NCBI GenBank assembly: GCA_946800325.1 | Contig: OX326959.1 | Coordinates: 18,754,862-18,818,861 of the forward strand | Direction: 5' to 3' | Length of the DNA stretch: 64,000 nt | Source: Luzula sylvatica | Lineage: Eukaryota > Streptophyta > Magnoliopsida > Poales > Juncaceae | Notes under the pieces: model-generated | What the model was told of the DNA's origin: nothing | Databases searched by the model: none | Seen by the model: the letters and a program-made list of their open reading frames with translations, nothing else | Program-made: the position numbers and the translations under genes | Part shown: positions 45,101 to 59,521 of the stretch, piece after piece | Layout: every line of letters begins with the position of its first letter | How positions within the stretch are numbered: the stretch's first letter is position 1

Positions 45101-48100
45101 AATAACGTGTTTTTGATCATTTGTATCGTATCTTTTACTTCATAACTTTTCGCCAAATTTCACAAACACCAAGAAAGATTGTTTTTCGATTTCAAAACAA
45201 GATTTTAACGCTTTGAGGAGTTCAAATAACGTGTTTTTAGATCATTTGTATCGTATCCTTTAGTACATAAATTTTCACCAAATTTCACAAACACTAAGAA
45301 AGTTTGTTTTTCGATTCAAAACATGATTTTAACGCTTTGAGCAGTTCAAATAACGTGTTTCTAGATCATTTGTATCGTATCTTTTACTACATAACTTTTC
45401 ACCAAATTTCACAAACACTAAGAAATTTTGTTTTTCGATTCAAAACAAGATTTTAACGATTTGAGGAGTTCAAATAACGTGTTTCTAGATCATTTGTATC
45501 GTATCCTTTACTACATAACTTTTCACCAAATTTCACAAACACTAAGAAAGTTTGTTTTTCGATTCAAAACAAGATTTTAATGCTTTGAGGAGTTCAAATA
45601 ACGTGTTTCTAGATCATTTGTATCGTATCTTTTACTACATAACTTTTCACCGAATTTCACAAACACTAAGAAAGTTTGTTTTTCGATTCAAAACAAGATT
45701 TTAACACACTGAGGAGTTCAAATAACGTGTTTTTAGATCATTTGTATCGTATCTTTTACTACATAACTTTTCACCAAATTTCACAAACACCAAGAAAGTT
45801 TGTTTTTCTATTCAAAACAAGATTTTATTTCTTTGAGGAGTTCAAATAACGTGTTTCTAGATCATTTGTATCGTATCTTTTAGTACATAACTTTTCTCCA
45901 AATTTCACAAACACTAAGAAAGTTTGTTTTTCGATTTCAAAACCAGATTTTAACGCTTTGAGGAGTTCAAATAACGTGTTTTTAGATCATTTGTATCGTA
46001 TCTTTTAGTACATAACTTTTCACCAAATTTCACAAACACTAAGAAAGTTTGTTTTTCTATTCAAAACTAGATTTTAACGCTTTGAGGAGTTCAAATAACG
46101 TGTTTTTAGATCATTTGTATCGTATCTTTTAGTACATAACTTTTCACCAAATTTCACAAACACTAAGAAAGTTTGTTTTTCGATTCAAAACAAGATTTTA
46201 ACGCTTTGAGGAGTTCAAATAACGTGTTTTTAGATCATTTGTATCGTATCTTTTACTACATAACTTTTCACCAAATTTCACAAACACCAAGAAAGTTTGT
46301 TTTTCTATTCAAAACAAGATTTTAACGCTTTGAGGTGTTCAAATAACATGTTTTTAGATCATTTGTATCGTATCTTTTACTACATAACTTTTCACCAAAT
46401 TTCACAAACACTAAGAAAGTTTGTTTTTCGATTCAAAACAAGATTTTAATGCTTTGAGGAGTTCAAATAACGTGTTTCTAGATCATTTGTATCGTATCTT
46501 TTACTACATAACTTTTCACCAAATTTCACAAACACTAAGAAAGTTTGTTTTTCGATTCAATACAAGATTTTGACGCTTTGAGGAGTTGAAATAACGTGTT
46601 TTTAGATCATTTATATCGTATCTTTTTCTACATAAATTTTCACCAAATTTCACAAACACCAAGAAAGTTTGTTTTTCTATTCAAAACAAGATTTTAACGC
46701 TTTGAGGTGTTCAAATAACATGTTTTTAGATCATTTGTATCGTATCTTTTAGTACATAACTTTTCACCAAATTTCACAAACACTAAGAAAGTTTGTTTTT
46801 CGATTCAAAACAAGATTTTAACACTTTGAGGAGTTCAAATAACGTGTTTCTAGATCATTTGTATCGTATCTTTTACTACATAACTTTTCACCAAATTTCA
46901 CAAACACTAAGAAAGTTTGTTTTTCGATTCAAAACAAGATTTTAACACTTTGAGCAGTTCAAATAACGTGTTTCTAGATCATTTGTATCGTATCTTTTAC
47001 TACATCACTTTTCACCAAATTTCACAAACACTAAGAAATTTTGTTTTTCGATTCAAAACAAGATTTTAACGATTTGAGGAGTTCAAATAACGTGTTTCTA
47101 GATCATTTGTATCGTATCCTTTACTACATAACTTTTCACCAAATTTCACAAACACTAAGAAAGTTTGTTTTTCGATTCAAAACAAGATTTTAATGCTTTG
47201 AGGAGTTCAAATAACGTGTTTCTAGATCATTTGTATCGTATCTTTTACTACATAACTTTTCACCGAATTTCACGAACACTAAGAAAGTTTGTTTTTCGAT
47301 TCAAAACAAGATTTTAACACACTGAGGAGTTCAAATAACGTGTTTTTAGATCATTTGTATCGTATCTTTTAGTACATAACTTTTCACCAAATTTCACAAA
47401 CACTAAGAAAGTTTGTTTTTCGATTCAAAACAAGATTTTAACGCTTTGAGGAGTTCAAATAACGTGTTTCTAGATCATTTGTATCGTATCTTTTACTACA
47501 TAACTTTTCACCAAATTTCACAAACACCAAGAAAGTTTGTTTTTCTATTCAAAACAAGATTTTAACGCTTTGAGGTGTTCAAATAGCATGTTTTTAGATC
47601 ATTTGTATCGTATCTTTTACTACATAACTTTTCACCAAATTTCACAAACACTAAGAAAGTTTGTTTTTCGATTCAATACAAGATTTTGACGCTTTGAGGA
47701 GTTGAAATAACGTGTTTTTAGATCATTTGTATCGTATCTTTTACTACATAACTTTTCACCAAATTTCACAAACACCAAGAAAGTTTGTTTTTCTATTCAA
47801 AACAAGATTTTATTTCTTTGAGGAGTTCAAATAACGTGTTTCTAGATCATTTGTATCGTATCTTTTACTACATAAATTTTCACCAAATTTCACAAACACT
47901 AAGAAAGTTTGTTTTTCGATTCAAAACATGATTTTAACGCTTTGAGCAGTTCAAATAACGTGTTTCTAGATCATTTGTATCGTATCTTTTACTACATAAC
48001 TTTTCACCAAATTTCACAACCACTAAGAAATTTTGTTTTTCGATTCAAAACAAGATTTTAACGCTTTGAGGAGTTCAAATAACGTGTTTCTAGATCATTT

Positions 48101-51100
48101 GTATCGTATCTTGTACTACATAACTTTTCACCAAATTTCACAAACACTAAGAAAGTTTGTTTTTCGATTTCAAAACAAGATTTTAACGCTTTGAGGAGTT
48201 CAAATAACGTGTTTTTAGATCATTTGTATCGTATCCTTTAGTACATAACTTTTCACCAAATTTCACAAACACTAAGAAAGTTTGTTTTTCGATTAAAAAC
48301 AAGATTTTAACGCTTTGAGGAGTTCAAATAACGTGTTTTTGATCATTTGTATCGTATCTTTTACTTCATAACTTTTCGCCAAATTTCACAAACACCAAGA
48401 AAGATTGTTTTTCGATTCAAAACAAGATTTTGACGCTTTGAGGAGTCCAAATAACGTGTTTTTAGATCATTTATATCGTATCTTTTACTACATAACTTTT
48501 CACCAAATTTCACAAACACCAAGAAAGTTTGTTTTTCTATTCAAAACAAGATTTTAACGCTTTGAGGTGTTCAAATAACATGTTTTTAGATCATTTGTAT
48601 CGTATCTTTTAGTACATAACTTTTCACCAAATTTCACAAACACTAAGAAAGTTTGTTTTTCGATTCAAAACAAGATTTTAACACTTTGAGGAGTTCAAAT
48701 AACGTGTTTCTAGATCATTTGTATCGTATCTTTTACTACATAACTTTTCACCAAATTTCACAAACACTAAGAAAGTTTGTTTTTCGATTCAAAACCAGAT
48801 TTTAACACTTTGAGCAGTTCAAATAACGTGTTTCCAGATCATTTGTATCGTATCTTTTACTACATCACTTTTCACCAAATTTCACAAACACTAAGAAAGT
48901 TTCTTTTTCGATTCAAAACATGATTTTAACGCTTTGAGGTGTTCAAATAACTTGTTTGTAGATCATTTGTATCGTATCTTTTAGTACACAACTTTTCACC
49001 AAATTTCACAAACACTAAGAAATTTTGTTTTTCGATTCAAAACAAGATTTTAACGATTTGAGGAGTTCAAATAACGTGTTTCTAGATCATTTGTATCGTA
49101 TCTTTTACTACATAACTTTTCAACAAATTTCACAAACACTAAGAAAGTTTGTTTTTCGATTCAAAACAAGATTTTAATGCTTTGAGGAGTTCAAATAACG
49201 TGTTTCTAGATCATTTGTATCGTATCTTTTACTACATAACTTTTCACCATATTTCACAAACACTAAGAATGTTTGTTTTTCGATTCAAAACAAGATTTTA
49301 ACACACTGAGGAGTTCAAATAACGTGTTTTTAGATCATTTGTATCGTATCTTTTACTACATAACTTTTCACCAAATTTCACAAACACCAAGAAAGTTTGT
49401 TTTTCTATTCAAAACAAGATTTTATTTCTTTGAGGAGTTCAAATAACGTGTTTCTAGATCATTTGTATCGTATCTTTTACTACATAAATTTTCACCAAAT
49501 TTCACAAACACTAAGAAAGTTTGTTTTTCGATTCAAAACATGATTTTAACGCTTTGAGCAGTTCAAATAACGTGTTTCTAGATCATTTGTATCGTATCTT
49601 TTACTACATAACTTTTCACCAAATTTCACAAACACTAAGAAATTTTGTTTTTCGATTCAAAACAAGATTTTAACGATTTGAGGAGTTCAAATAACGTGTT
49701 TCTAGATCATTTGTATCGTATCCTTTACTACATAACTTTTCACCAAATTTCACAAACACTAAGAAAGTTTGTTTTTCGATTCAAAACAAGATTTTAATGC
49801 TTTGAGGAGTTCAAATAACGTGTTTCTAGATTATTTGTATCGTATCTTTTACTACATAACTTTTCACCGAATTTCACAAACACTAAGAAAGTTTGTTTTT
49901 CGATTCAAAACAAGATTTTAACACACTGAGGAGTTCAAATAACGTGTTTTTAGATCATTTGTATCGTATCTTTTACTACATAACTTTTCACCAAATTTCA
50001 CAAACACCAAGAAAGTTTGTTTTTCTATTCAAAACAAGATTTTATTTCTTTGAGGAGTTCAAATAACGTGTTTCTAGATCATTTGTATCGTATCTTTTAG
50101 TACATAACTTTTCACCAAATTTCACAAACACTAAGAAAGTTTGTTTTTCGATTTCAAAACCAGATTTTAACGCTTTGAGGAGTTCAAATAACGTGTTTTT
50201 AGATCATTTGTATCGTATCTTTTAGTACATAACTTTTCACCAAATTTCACAAACACTAAGAAAGTTTGTTTTTCTATTCAAAACTAGATTTTAACTCTTT
50301 GAGGAGTTCAAATAACGTGTTTTTAGATCATTTGTATCGTATCTTTTAGTACATAACTTTTCACCAAATTTCACAAACACTAAGAAAGTTTGTTTTTCGA
50401 TTCAAAACAAGATTTTAACGCTTTGAGGAGTTCAAATAACGTGTTTTTAGATCATTTGTATCGTATCTTTTACTACATAACTTTTCACCAAATTTCACAA
50501 ACACCAAGAAAGTTTGTTTTTCTATTCAAAACAAGATTTTAACGCTTTGAGGTGTTCAAATAACATGTTTTTAGATCATTTGTATCGTATCTTTTACTAC
50601 ATAACTTTTCACCAAATTTCACAAACACTAAGAAAGTTTGTTTTTCGATTCAATACAAGATTTTGACGCTTTGAGGAGTTGAAATAACGTGTTTTTAGAT
50701 CATTTATATCGTATCTTTTAGTACATAACTTTTCACCAAATTTCACAAACACTAAGAAAGTTTGTTTTTCGATTCAAAACAAGATTTTAACGCTTTGAGG
50801 AGTTCAAATAACGTGTTTTTAGATCATTTGTATCGTATCTTTTACTACATAACTTTTCACCAAATTTCACAAACACCAAGAAAGTTTGTTTTTCTATTCA
50901 AAACAAGATTTTAACGCTTTGAGGTGTTCAAATAGCATGTTTTTAGATCATTTGTATCGTATCTTTTACTACATAACTTTTCACCAAATTTCACAAACAC
51001 TAAGAAAGTTTGTTTTTCGATTCAATACAAGATTTTGACGCTTTGAGGAGTTGAAATAACGTGTTTTTAGATCATTTATATCGTATCTTTTTCTACATAA

Positions 51101-54100
51101 ATTTTCACCAAATTTCACAAACACCAAGAAAGTTTGTTTTTCTATTCAAAACAAGATTTTAACGCTTTGAGGTGTTCAAATAACATGTTTTTAGATCATT
51201 TGTATCGTATCTTTTAGTACATAACTTTTCACCAAATTTCACAAACACTAAGAAAGTTTGTTTTTCGATTCAAAACAAGATTTTAACACTTTGAGGAGTT
51301 CAAATAACGTGTTTCTAGATCATTTGTATCGTATCTTTTACTACATAACTTTTCACCAAATTTCACAAACACTAAGAAAGTTTGTTTTTCGATTTCAAAA
51401 CCAGATTTTAACGCTTTGAGGAGTTCAAATAACGTGTTTTTAGATCATTTGTATCGTATCTTTTAGTACATAACTTTTCACCAAATTTCACAAACACTAA
51501 GAAAGTTTGTTTTTCTATTCAAAACTAGATTTTAACGCTTTGAGGAGTTCAAATAACGTGTTTTTAGATCATTTGTATCGTATCTTTTAGTACATAACTT
51601 TTCACCAAATTTCACAAACACTAAGAAAGTTTGTTTTTCGATTCAAAACAAGATTTTAACGCTTTGAGGAGTTCAAATAACGTGTTTTTAGATCATTTGT
51701 ATCGTATCTTTTACTACATAACTTTTCACCAAATTTCACAAACACCAAGAAAGTTTGTTTTTCTATTCAAAACAAGATTTTAACGCTTTGAGGTGTTCAA
51801 ATAACATGTTTTTAGATCATTTGTATCGTATCTTTTACTACATAACTTTTCACCAAATTTCACAAACACTAAGAAAGTTTGTTTTTCGATTCAATACAAG
51901 ATTTTGACGCTTTGAGGAGTTGAAATAACGTGTTTTTAGATCATTTATATCGTATCTTTTAGTACATAACTTTTCACCAAATTTCACAAACACTAAGAAA
52001 GTTTGTTTTTCGATTCAAAACAAGATTTTAACGCTTTGAGGAGTTCAAATAACGTGTTTTTAGATCATTTGTATCGTATCTTTTACTACATAACTTTTCA
52101 CCAAATTTCACAAACACCAAGAAAGTTTGTTTTTCTATTCAAAACAAGATTTTAACGCTTTGAGGTGTTCAAATAGCATGTTTTTAGATCATTTGTATCG
52201 TATCTTTTACTACATAACTTTTCACCAAATTTCACAAACACTAAGAAAGTTTGTTTTTCGATTCAATACAAGATTTTGACGCTTTGAGGAGTTGAAATAA
52301 CGTGTTTTTAGATCATTTATATCGTATCTTTTTCTACATAAATTTTCACCAAATTTCACAAACACCAAGAAAGTTTGTTTTTCTATTCAAAACAAGATTT
52401 TAACGCTTTGAGGTGTTCAAATAACATGTTTTTAGATCATTTGTATCGTATCTTTTAGTACATAACTTTTCACCAAATTTCACAAACACTAAGAAAGTTT
52501 GTTTTTCGATTCAAAACAAGATTTTAACACTTTGAGGAGTTCAAATAACGTGTTTCTAGATCATTTGTATCGTATCTTTTACTACATAACTTTTCACCAA
52601 ATTTCACAAACACTAAGAAAGTTTGTTTTTCGATTCAAAACAAGATTTTAACACTTTGAGCAGTTCAAATAACGTGTTTCTAGATCATTTGTATCGTATC
52701 TTTTACTACATCACTTTTCACCAAATTTCACAAACACTAAGAAATTTTGTTTTTCGATTCAAAACAAGATTTTAACGATTTGAGGAGTTCAAATAACGTG
52801 TTTCTAGATCATTTGTATCGTATCCTTTACTACATAACTTTTCACCAAATTTCACAAACACTAAGAAAGTTTGTTTTTCGATTCAAAACAAGATTTTAAT
52901 GCTTTGAGGAGTTCAAATAACGTGTTTCTAGATCATTTGTATCGTATCTTTTACTACATAACTTTTCACCGAATTTCACGAACACTAAGAAAGTTTGTTT
53001 TTCGATTCAAAACAAGATTTTAACACACTGAGGAGTTCAAATAACGTGTTTTTAGATCATTTGTATCGTATCTTTTACTACATAACTTTTCACCAAATTT
53101 CACAAACACTAAGAAAGTTTGTTTTTCGATTCAAAACAAGATTTTAACGATTTGAGGAGTTCAAATAACGTGTTTCTAGATCATTTGTATCGTATCTTTT
53201 ACTACATAACTTTTCACCAAATTTCACAAACACTAAGAAAGTTTGTTTTTCGATTCAAAACAAGATTTTAATGCTTTGAGGAGTTCAAATAACGTGTTTC
53301 TAGATCATTTGTATCGTATCTTTTACTACATAACTTTTCACCAAATTTCACAAACACTAATAAAGTTTGTTTTTCGATTCAAAACAAGATTTTAACACAC
53401 TGAGGAGTTCAAATAACGTGTTTTTAGATCATTTGTATCGTATCTTTTACTACATAACTTTTCACCAAATTTCACAAACACCAAGAAAGTTTGTTTTTCT
53501 ATTCAAAACAAGATTTTATTTCTTTGAGGAGTTCAAATAACGTGTTTCTAGATCATTTGTATCGTATCTTTTACTACATAAATTTTCACCAAATTTCACA
53601 AACACTAAGAAAGTTTGTTTTTCGATTCAAAACATGATTTTAACGCTTTGAGCAGTTCAAATAACGTGTTTCTAGATCATTTGTATCGTATCTTTTACTA
53701 CATAACTTTTCACCAAATTTCACAAACACTAAGAAATTTTGTTTTTCGATTCAAAACAAGATTTTAACGCTTTGAGGAGTTCAAATAACGTGTTTCTAGA
53801 TCATTTGTATCGTATCTTGTACTACATAACTTTTCACCAAATTTCACAAACACTAAGAAAGTTTGTTTTTCGATTTCAAAACAAGATTTTAACGCTTTGA
53901 GGAGTTCAAATAACGTGTTTTTAGATCATTTGTATCGTATCCTTTAGTACATAACTTTTCACCAAATTTCACAAACACTAAGAAAGTTTGTTTTTCGATT
54001 AAAAACAAGATTTTAACGCTTTGAGGAGTTCAAATAACGTGTTTTTGATCATTTGTATCGTATCTTTTACTTCATAACTTTTCGCCAAATTTCACAAACA

Positions 54101-55939
54101 CCAAGAAAGATTGTTTTTCGATTCAAAACAAGATTTTGACTCTTTGAGGAGTCCAAATAACGTGTTTTTAGATCATTTATATCGTATCTTTTACTACATA
54201 ACTTTTCACCAAATTTCACAAACACCAAGAAAGTTTGTTTTTCTATTCAAAACAAGATTTTAACGCTTTGAGGTGTTCAAATAACATGTTTTTAGATCAT
54301 TTGTATCGTATCTTTTAGTACATAACTTTTCACCAAATTTCACAAACACTAAGAAAGTTTGTTTTTCGATTCAAAACAAGATTTTAACACTTTGAGGAGT
54401 TCAAATAACGTGTTTCTAGATCATTTGTATCGTATCTTTTACTACATAACTTTTCACCAAATTTCACAAACACTAAGAAAGTTTGTTTTTCGATTCAAAA
54501 CAAGATTTTAACACTTTGAGCAGTTCAAATAACGTGTTTCTAGATCATTTGTATCGTATCTTTTACTACATCACTTTTCACCAAATTTCACAAACACTAA
54601 GAAAGTTTCTTTTTCGATTCAAAACATGATTTTAACGCTTTGAGGTGTTCAAATAACTTGTTTGTAGATCATTTGTATCGTATCTTTTAGTACACAACTT
54701 TTCACCAAATTTCACAAACACTAAGAAATTTTGTTTTTCGATTCAAAACAAGATTTTAACGATTTGAGGAGTTCAAATAACGTGTTTCTAGATCATTTGT
54801 ATCGTATCTTTTACTACATAACTTTTCACCAAATTTCACAAACACTAAGAAAGTTTGTTTTTCGATTCAAAACAAGATTTTAATGCTTTGAGGAGTTCAA
54901 ATAACGTGTTTCTAGATCATTTGTATCGTATCTTTTACTACATAACTTTTCACCAAATTTCACAAACACTAAGAATGTTTGTTTTTCGATTCAAAACAAG
55001 ATTTTAACACACTGAGGAGTTCAAATAACGTGTTTTTAGATCATTTGTATCGTATCTTTTACTACATAACTTTTCACCAAATTTCACAAACACCAAGAAA
55101 GTTTGTTTTTCTATTCAAAACAAGATTTTATTTCTTTGAGGAGTTCAAATAACGTGTTTCTAGATCATTTGTATCGTATCTTTTACTACATAAATTTTCA
55201 CCAAATTTCACAAACACTAAGAAAGTTTGTTTTTCGATTCAAAACATGATTTTAACGCTTTGAGCAGTTCAAATAACGTGTTTCTAGATCATTTGTATCG
55301 TATCTTTTACTACATAACTTTTCACCAAATTTCACAAACACTAAGAAATTTTGTTTTTCGATTCAAAACAAGATTTTAACGATTTGAGGAGTTCAAATAA
55401 CGTGTTTCTAGATCATTTGTATCGTATCCTTTACTACATAACTTTTCACCAAATTTCACAAACACTAAGAAAGTTTGTTTTTCGATTCAAAACAAGATTT
55501 TAATGCTTTGAGGAGTTCAAATAACGTGTTTCTAGATCATTTGTATCGTATCTTTTACTACATAACTTTTCACCGAATTTCACAAACACTAAGAAAGTTT
55601 GTTTTTCGATTCAAAACAAGATTTTAACACACTGAGGAGTTCAAATAACGTGTTTTTAGATCATTTGTATCGTATCTTGTACTACATAACTTTTCACCAA
55701 ATTTCACAAACACTAAGAAAGTTTGTTTTTCGATTTCAAAACAAGATTTTAACGCTTTGAGGAGTTCAAATAACGTGTTTTTAGATCATTTGTATCGTAT
55801 CCTTTAGTACATAACTTTTCACCAAATTTCACAAACACTAAGAAAGTTTGTTTTTCGATTAAAAACAAGATTTTAACGCTTTGAGGAGTTCAAATAACGT
55901 GTTTTTGATCATTTGTATCGTATCTTTTAGTACATAACT

Positions 55940-58900
55940 TTTCGCCAAATTTCACAAACACTAAGAAAGTTTGTTTTTCTATTCAAAACTAGATTTTAAC
56001 GCTTTGAGGAGTTCAAATAACGTGTTTTTAGATCATTTGTATCGTATCTTTTAGTACATAACTTTTCACCAAATTTCACAAACACTAAGAAAGTTTGTTT
56101 TTCGATTCAAAACAAGATTTTAACGCTTTGAGGAGTTCAAATAACGTGTTTTTAGATCATTTGTATCGTATCTTTTACTACATAACTTTTCACCAAATTT
56201 CACAAACACCAAGAAAGTTTGTTTTTCTATTCAAATCAAGATTTTAACGCTTTGAGGTGTTCAAATAACATGTTTTTAGATCATTTGTATCGTATCTTTT
56301 ACTACATAACTTTTCACCAAATTTCACAAACACTAAGAAAGTTTGTTTTTCGATTCAATACAAGATTTTGACGCTTTGAGGAGTTGAAATAACGTGTTTT
56401 TAGATCATTTATATCGTATCTTTTAGTACATAACTTTTCACCAAATTTCACAAACACTAAGAAAGTTTGTTTTTCGATTCAAAACAAGATTTTAACGCTT
56501 TGAGGAGTTCAAATAACGTGTTTTTAGATCATTTGTATCGTATCTTTTACTACATAACTTTTCACCAAATTTCACAAACACCAAGAAAGTTTGTTTTTCT
56601 ATTCAAAACAAGATTTTAACGCTTTGAGGTGTTCAAATAACATGTTTTTAGATCATTTGTATCGTATCTTTTACTACATAACTTTTCACCAAATTTCACA
56701 AACACTAAGAAAGTTTGTTTTTCGATTCAATACAAGATTTTGACGCTTTGAGGAGTTGAAATAATGTGTTTTTAGATCATTTATATCGTATCTTTTTCTA
56801 CATAAATTTTCACCAAATTTCACAAACACCAAGAAAGTTTGTTTTTCTATTCAAAACAAGATTTTAACGCTTTGAGGTGTTCAAATAACATGTTTTTAGA
56901 TCATTTGTATCGTATCTTTTAGTACATAACTTTTCACCAAATTTCACAAACACTAAGAAAGTTTGTTTTTCGATTCAAAACAAGATTTTAACACTTTGAG
57001 GAGTTCAAATAACGTGTTTCTAGATCATTTGTATCGTATCTTTTACTACATAACTTTTCACCAAATTTCACAAACACTAAGAAAGTTTGTTTTTCGATTC
57101 AAAACAAGATTTTAACGCTTTGAGCAGTTCAAATAACGTGTTTCTAGATCATTTGTATCGTATCTTTTACTACATCACTTTTCACCAAATTTCACAAACA
57201 CTAAGAAATTTTGTTTTTCGATTCAAAACAAGATTTTAACGATTTGAGGAGTTCAAATAACGTGTTTCTAGATCATTTGTATCGTATCCTTTACTACATA
57301 ACTTTTCACCAAATTTCACAAACACTAAGAAAGTTTGTTTTTCGATTCAAAACAAGATTTTAATGCTTTGAGGAGTTCAAATAACGTGTTTCTAGATCAT
57401 TTGTATCGTATCTTTTACTACATAACTTTTCACCGAATTTCACGAACACTAAGAAAGTTTGTTTTTCGATTCAAAACAAGATTTTAACACACTGAGGAGT
57501 TCAAATAACGTGTTTTTAGATCATTTGTATCGTATCTTTTACTACATAACTTTTCACCAAATTTCACAAACACTAAGAAAGTTTGTTTTTCGATTCAAAA
57601 CAAGATTTTAACGATTTGAGGAGTTCAAATAACGTGTTTCTAGATCATTTGTATCGTATCTTTTAGTACATAACTTTTCACCAAATTTCACAAACACTAA
57701 GAAAGTTTGTTTTTCGATTTCAAAACCAGATTTTAACGCTTTGAGGAGTTCAAATAACGTGTTTTTAGATCATTTGTATCGTATCTTTTAGTACATAACT
57801 TTTCACCAAATTTCACAAACACTAAGAAAGTTTGTTTTTCTATTCAAAACTAGATTTTAACGCTTTGAGGAGTTCAAATAACGTGTTTTTAGATCATTTG
57901 TATCGTATCTTTTAGTACATAACTTTTCACCAAATTTCACAAACACTAAGAAAGTTTGTTTTTCGATTCAAAACAAGATTTTAACGCTTTGAGGAGTTCA
58001 AATAACGTGTTTTTAGATCATTTGTATCGTATCTTTTACTACATAACTTTTCACCAAATTTCACAAACACCAAGAAAGTTTGTTTTTCTATTCAAATCAA
58101 GATTTTAACGCTTTGAGGTGTTCAAATAACATGTTTTTAGATCATTTGTATCGTATCTTTTACTACATAACTTTTCACCAAATTTCACAAACACTAAGAA
58201 AGTTTGTTTTTCGATTCAATACAAGATTTTGACGCTTTGAGGAGTTGAAATAACGTGTTTTTAGATCATTTATATCGTATCTTTTAGTACATAACTTTTC
58301 ACCAAATTTCACAAACACTAAGAAAGTTTGTTTTTCGATTCAAAACAAGATTTTAACGCTTTGAGGAGTTCAAATAACGTGTTTTTAGATCATTTGTATC
58401 GTATCTTTTACTACATAACTTTTCACCAAATTTCACAAACACCAAGAAAGTTTGTTTTTCTATTCAAAACAAGATTTTAACGCTTTGAGGTGTTCAAATA
58501 ACATGTTTTTAGATCATTTGTATCGTATCTTTTACTACATAACTTTTCACCAAATTTCACAAACACTAAGAAAGTTTGTTTTTCGATTCAATACAAGATT
58601 TTGACGCTTTGAGGAGTTGAAATAACGTGTTTTTAGATCATTTATATCGTATCTTTTTCTACATAAATTTTCACCAAATTTCACAAACACCAAGAAAGTT
58701 TGTTTTTCTATTCAAAACAAGATTTTAACGCTTTGAGGTGTTCAAATAACATGTTTTTAGATCATTTGTATCGTATCTTTTAGTACATAACTTTTCACCA
58801 AATTTCACAAACACTAAGAAAGTTTGTTTTTCGATTCAAAACAAGATTTTAACACTTTGAGGAGTTCAAATAACGTGTTTCTAGATCATTTGTATCGTAT

Positions 58901-59521
58901 CTTTTACTACATAACTTTTCACCAAATTTCACAAACACTAAGAAAGTTTGTTTTTCGATTCAAAACAAGATTTTAACACTTTGAGCAGTTCAAATAACGT
59001 GTTTCTAGATCATTTGTATCGTATCTTTTACTACATCACTTTTCACCAAATTTCACAAACACTAAGAAATTTTGTTTTTCGATTCAAAACAAGATTTTAA
59101 CGATTTGAGGAGTTCAAATAACGTGTTTCTAGATCATTTGTATCGTATCCTTTACTACATAACTTTTCACCAAATTTCACAAACACTAAGAAAGTTTGTT
59201 TTTCGATTCAAAACAAGATTTTAATGCTTTGAGGAGTTCAAATAACGTGTTTCTAGATCATTTGTATCGTATCTTTTACTACATAAGTTTTCACCGAATT
59301 TCACGAACACTAAGAAAGTTTGTTTTTCGATTCAAAACAAGATTTTAACACACTGAGGAGTTCAAATAACGTGTTTTTAGATCATTTGTATCGTATCTTT
59401 TACTACATAACTTTTCACCAAATTTCACAAACACTAAGAAAGTTTGTTTTTCGATTCAAAACAAGATTTTAACGATTTGAGGAGTTCAAATAACGTGTTT
59501 CTAGATCATTTGTATCGTATC
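55940..59521. repeat. Tandem duplication of a 15-monomer block (1861-bp offset)
   Basis: Positions 55940-57660 and 57801-59521 share the same monomer order with an offset of 1861 bp (15 monomers plus one base). Both carry the private variant CTATTCAAATCAAG (near 56231 and 58092), preceded by CTATTCAAAACTAG (55978 and 57839) and followed by CACCGAATTTCACGAACAC. The ends of the two copies differ (TTTTAGTAC versus TTTTACTAC), which marks the exchange points. Confidence 0.8.
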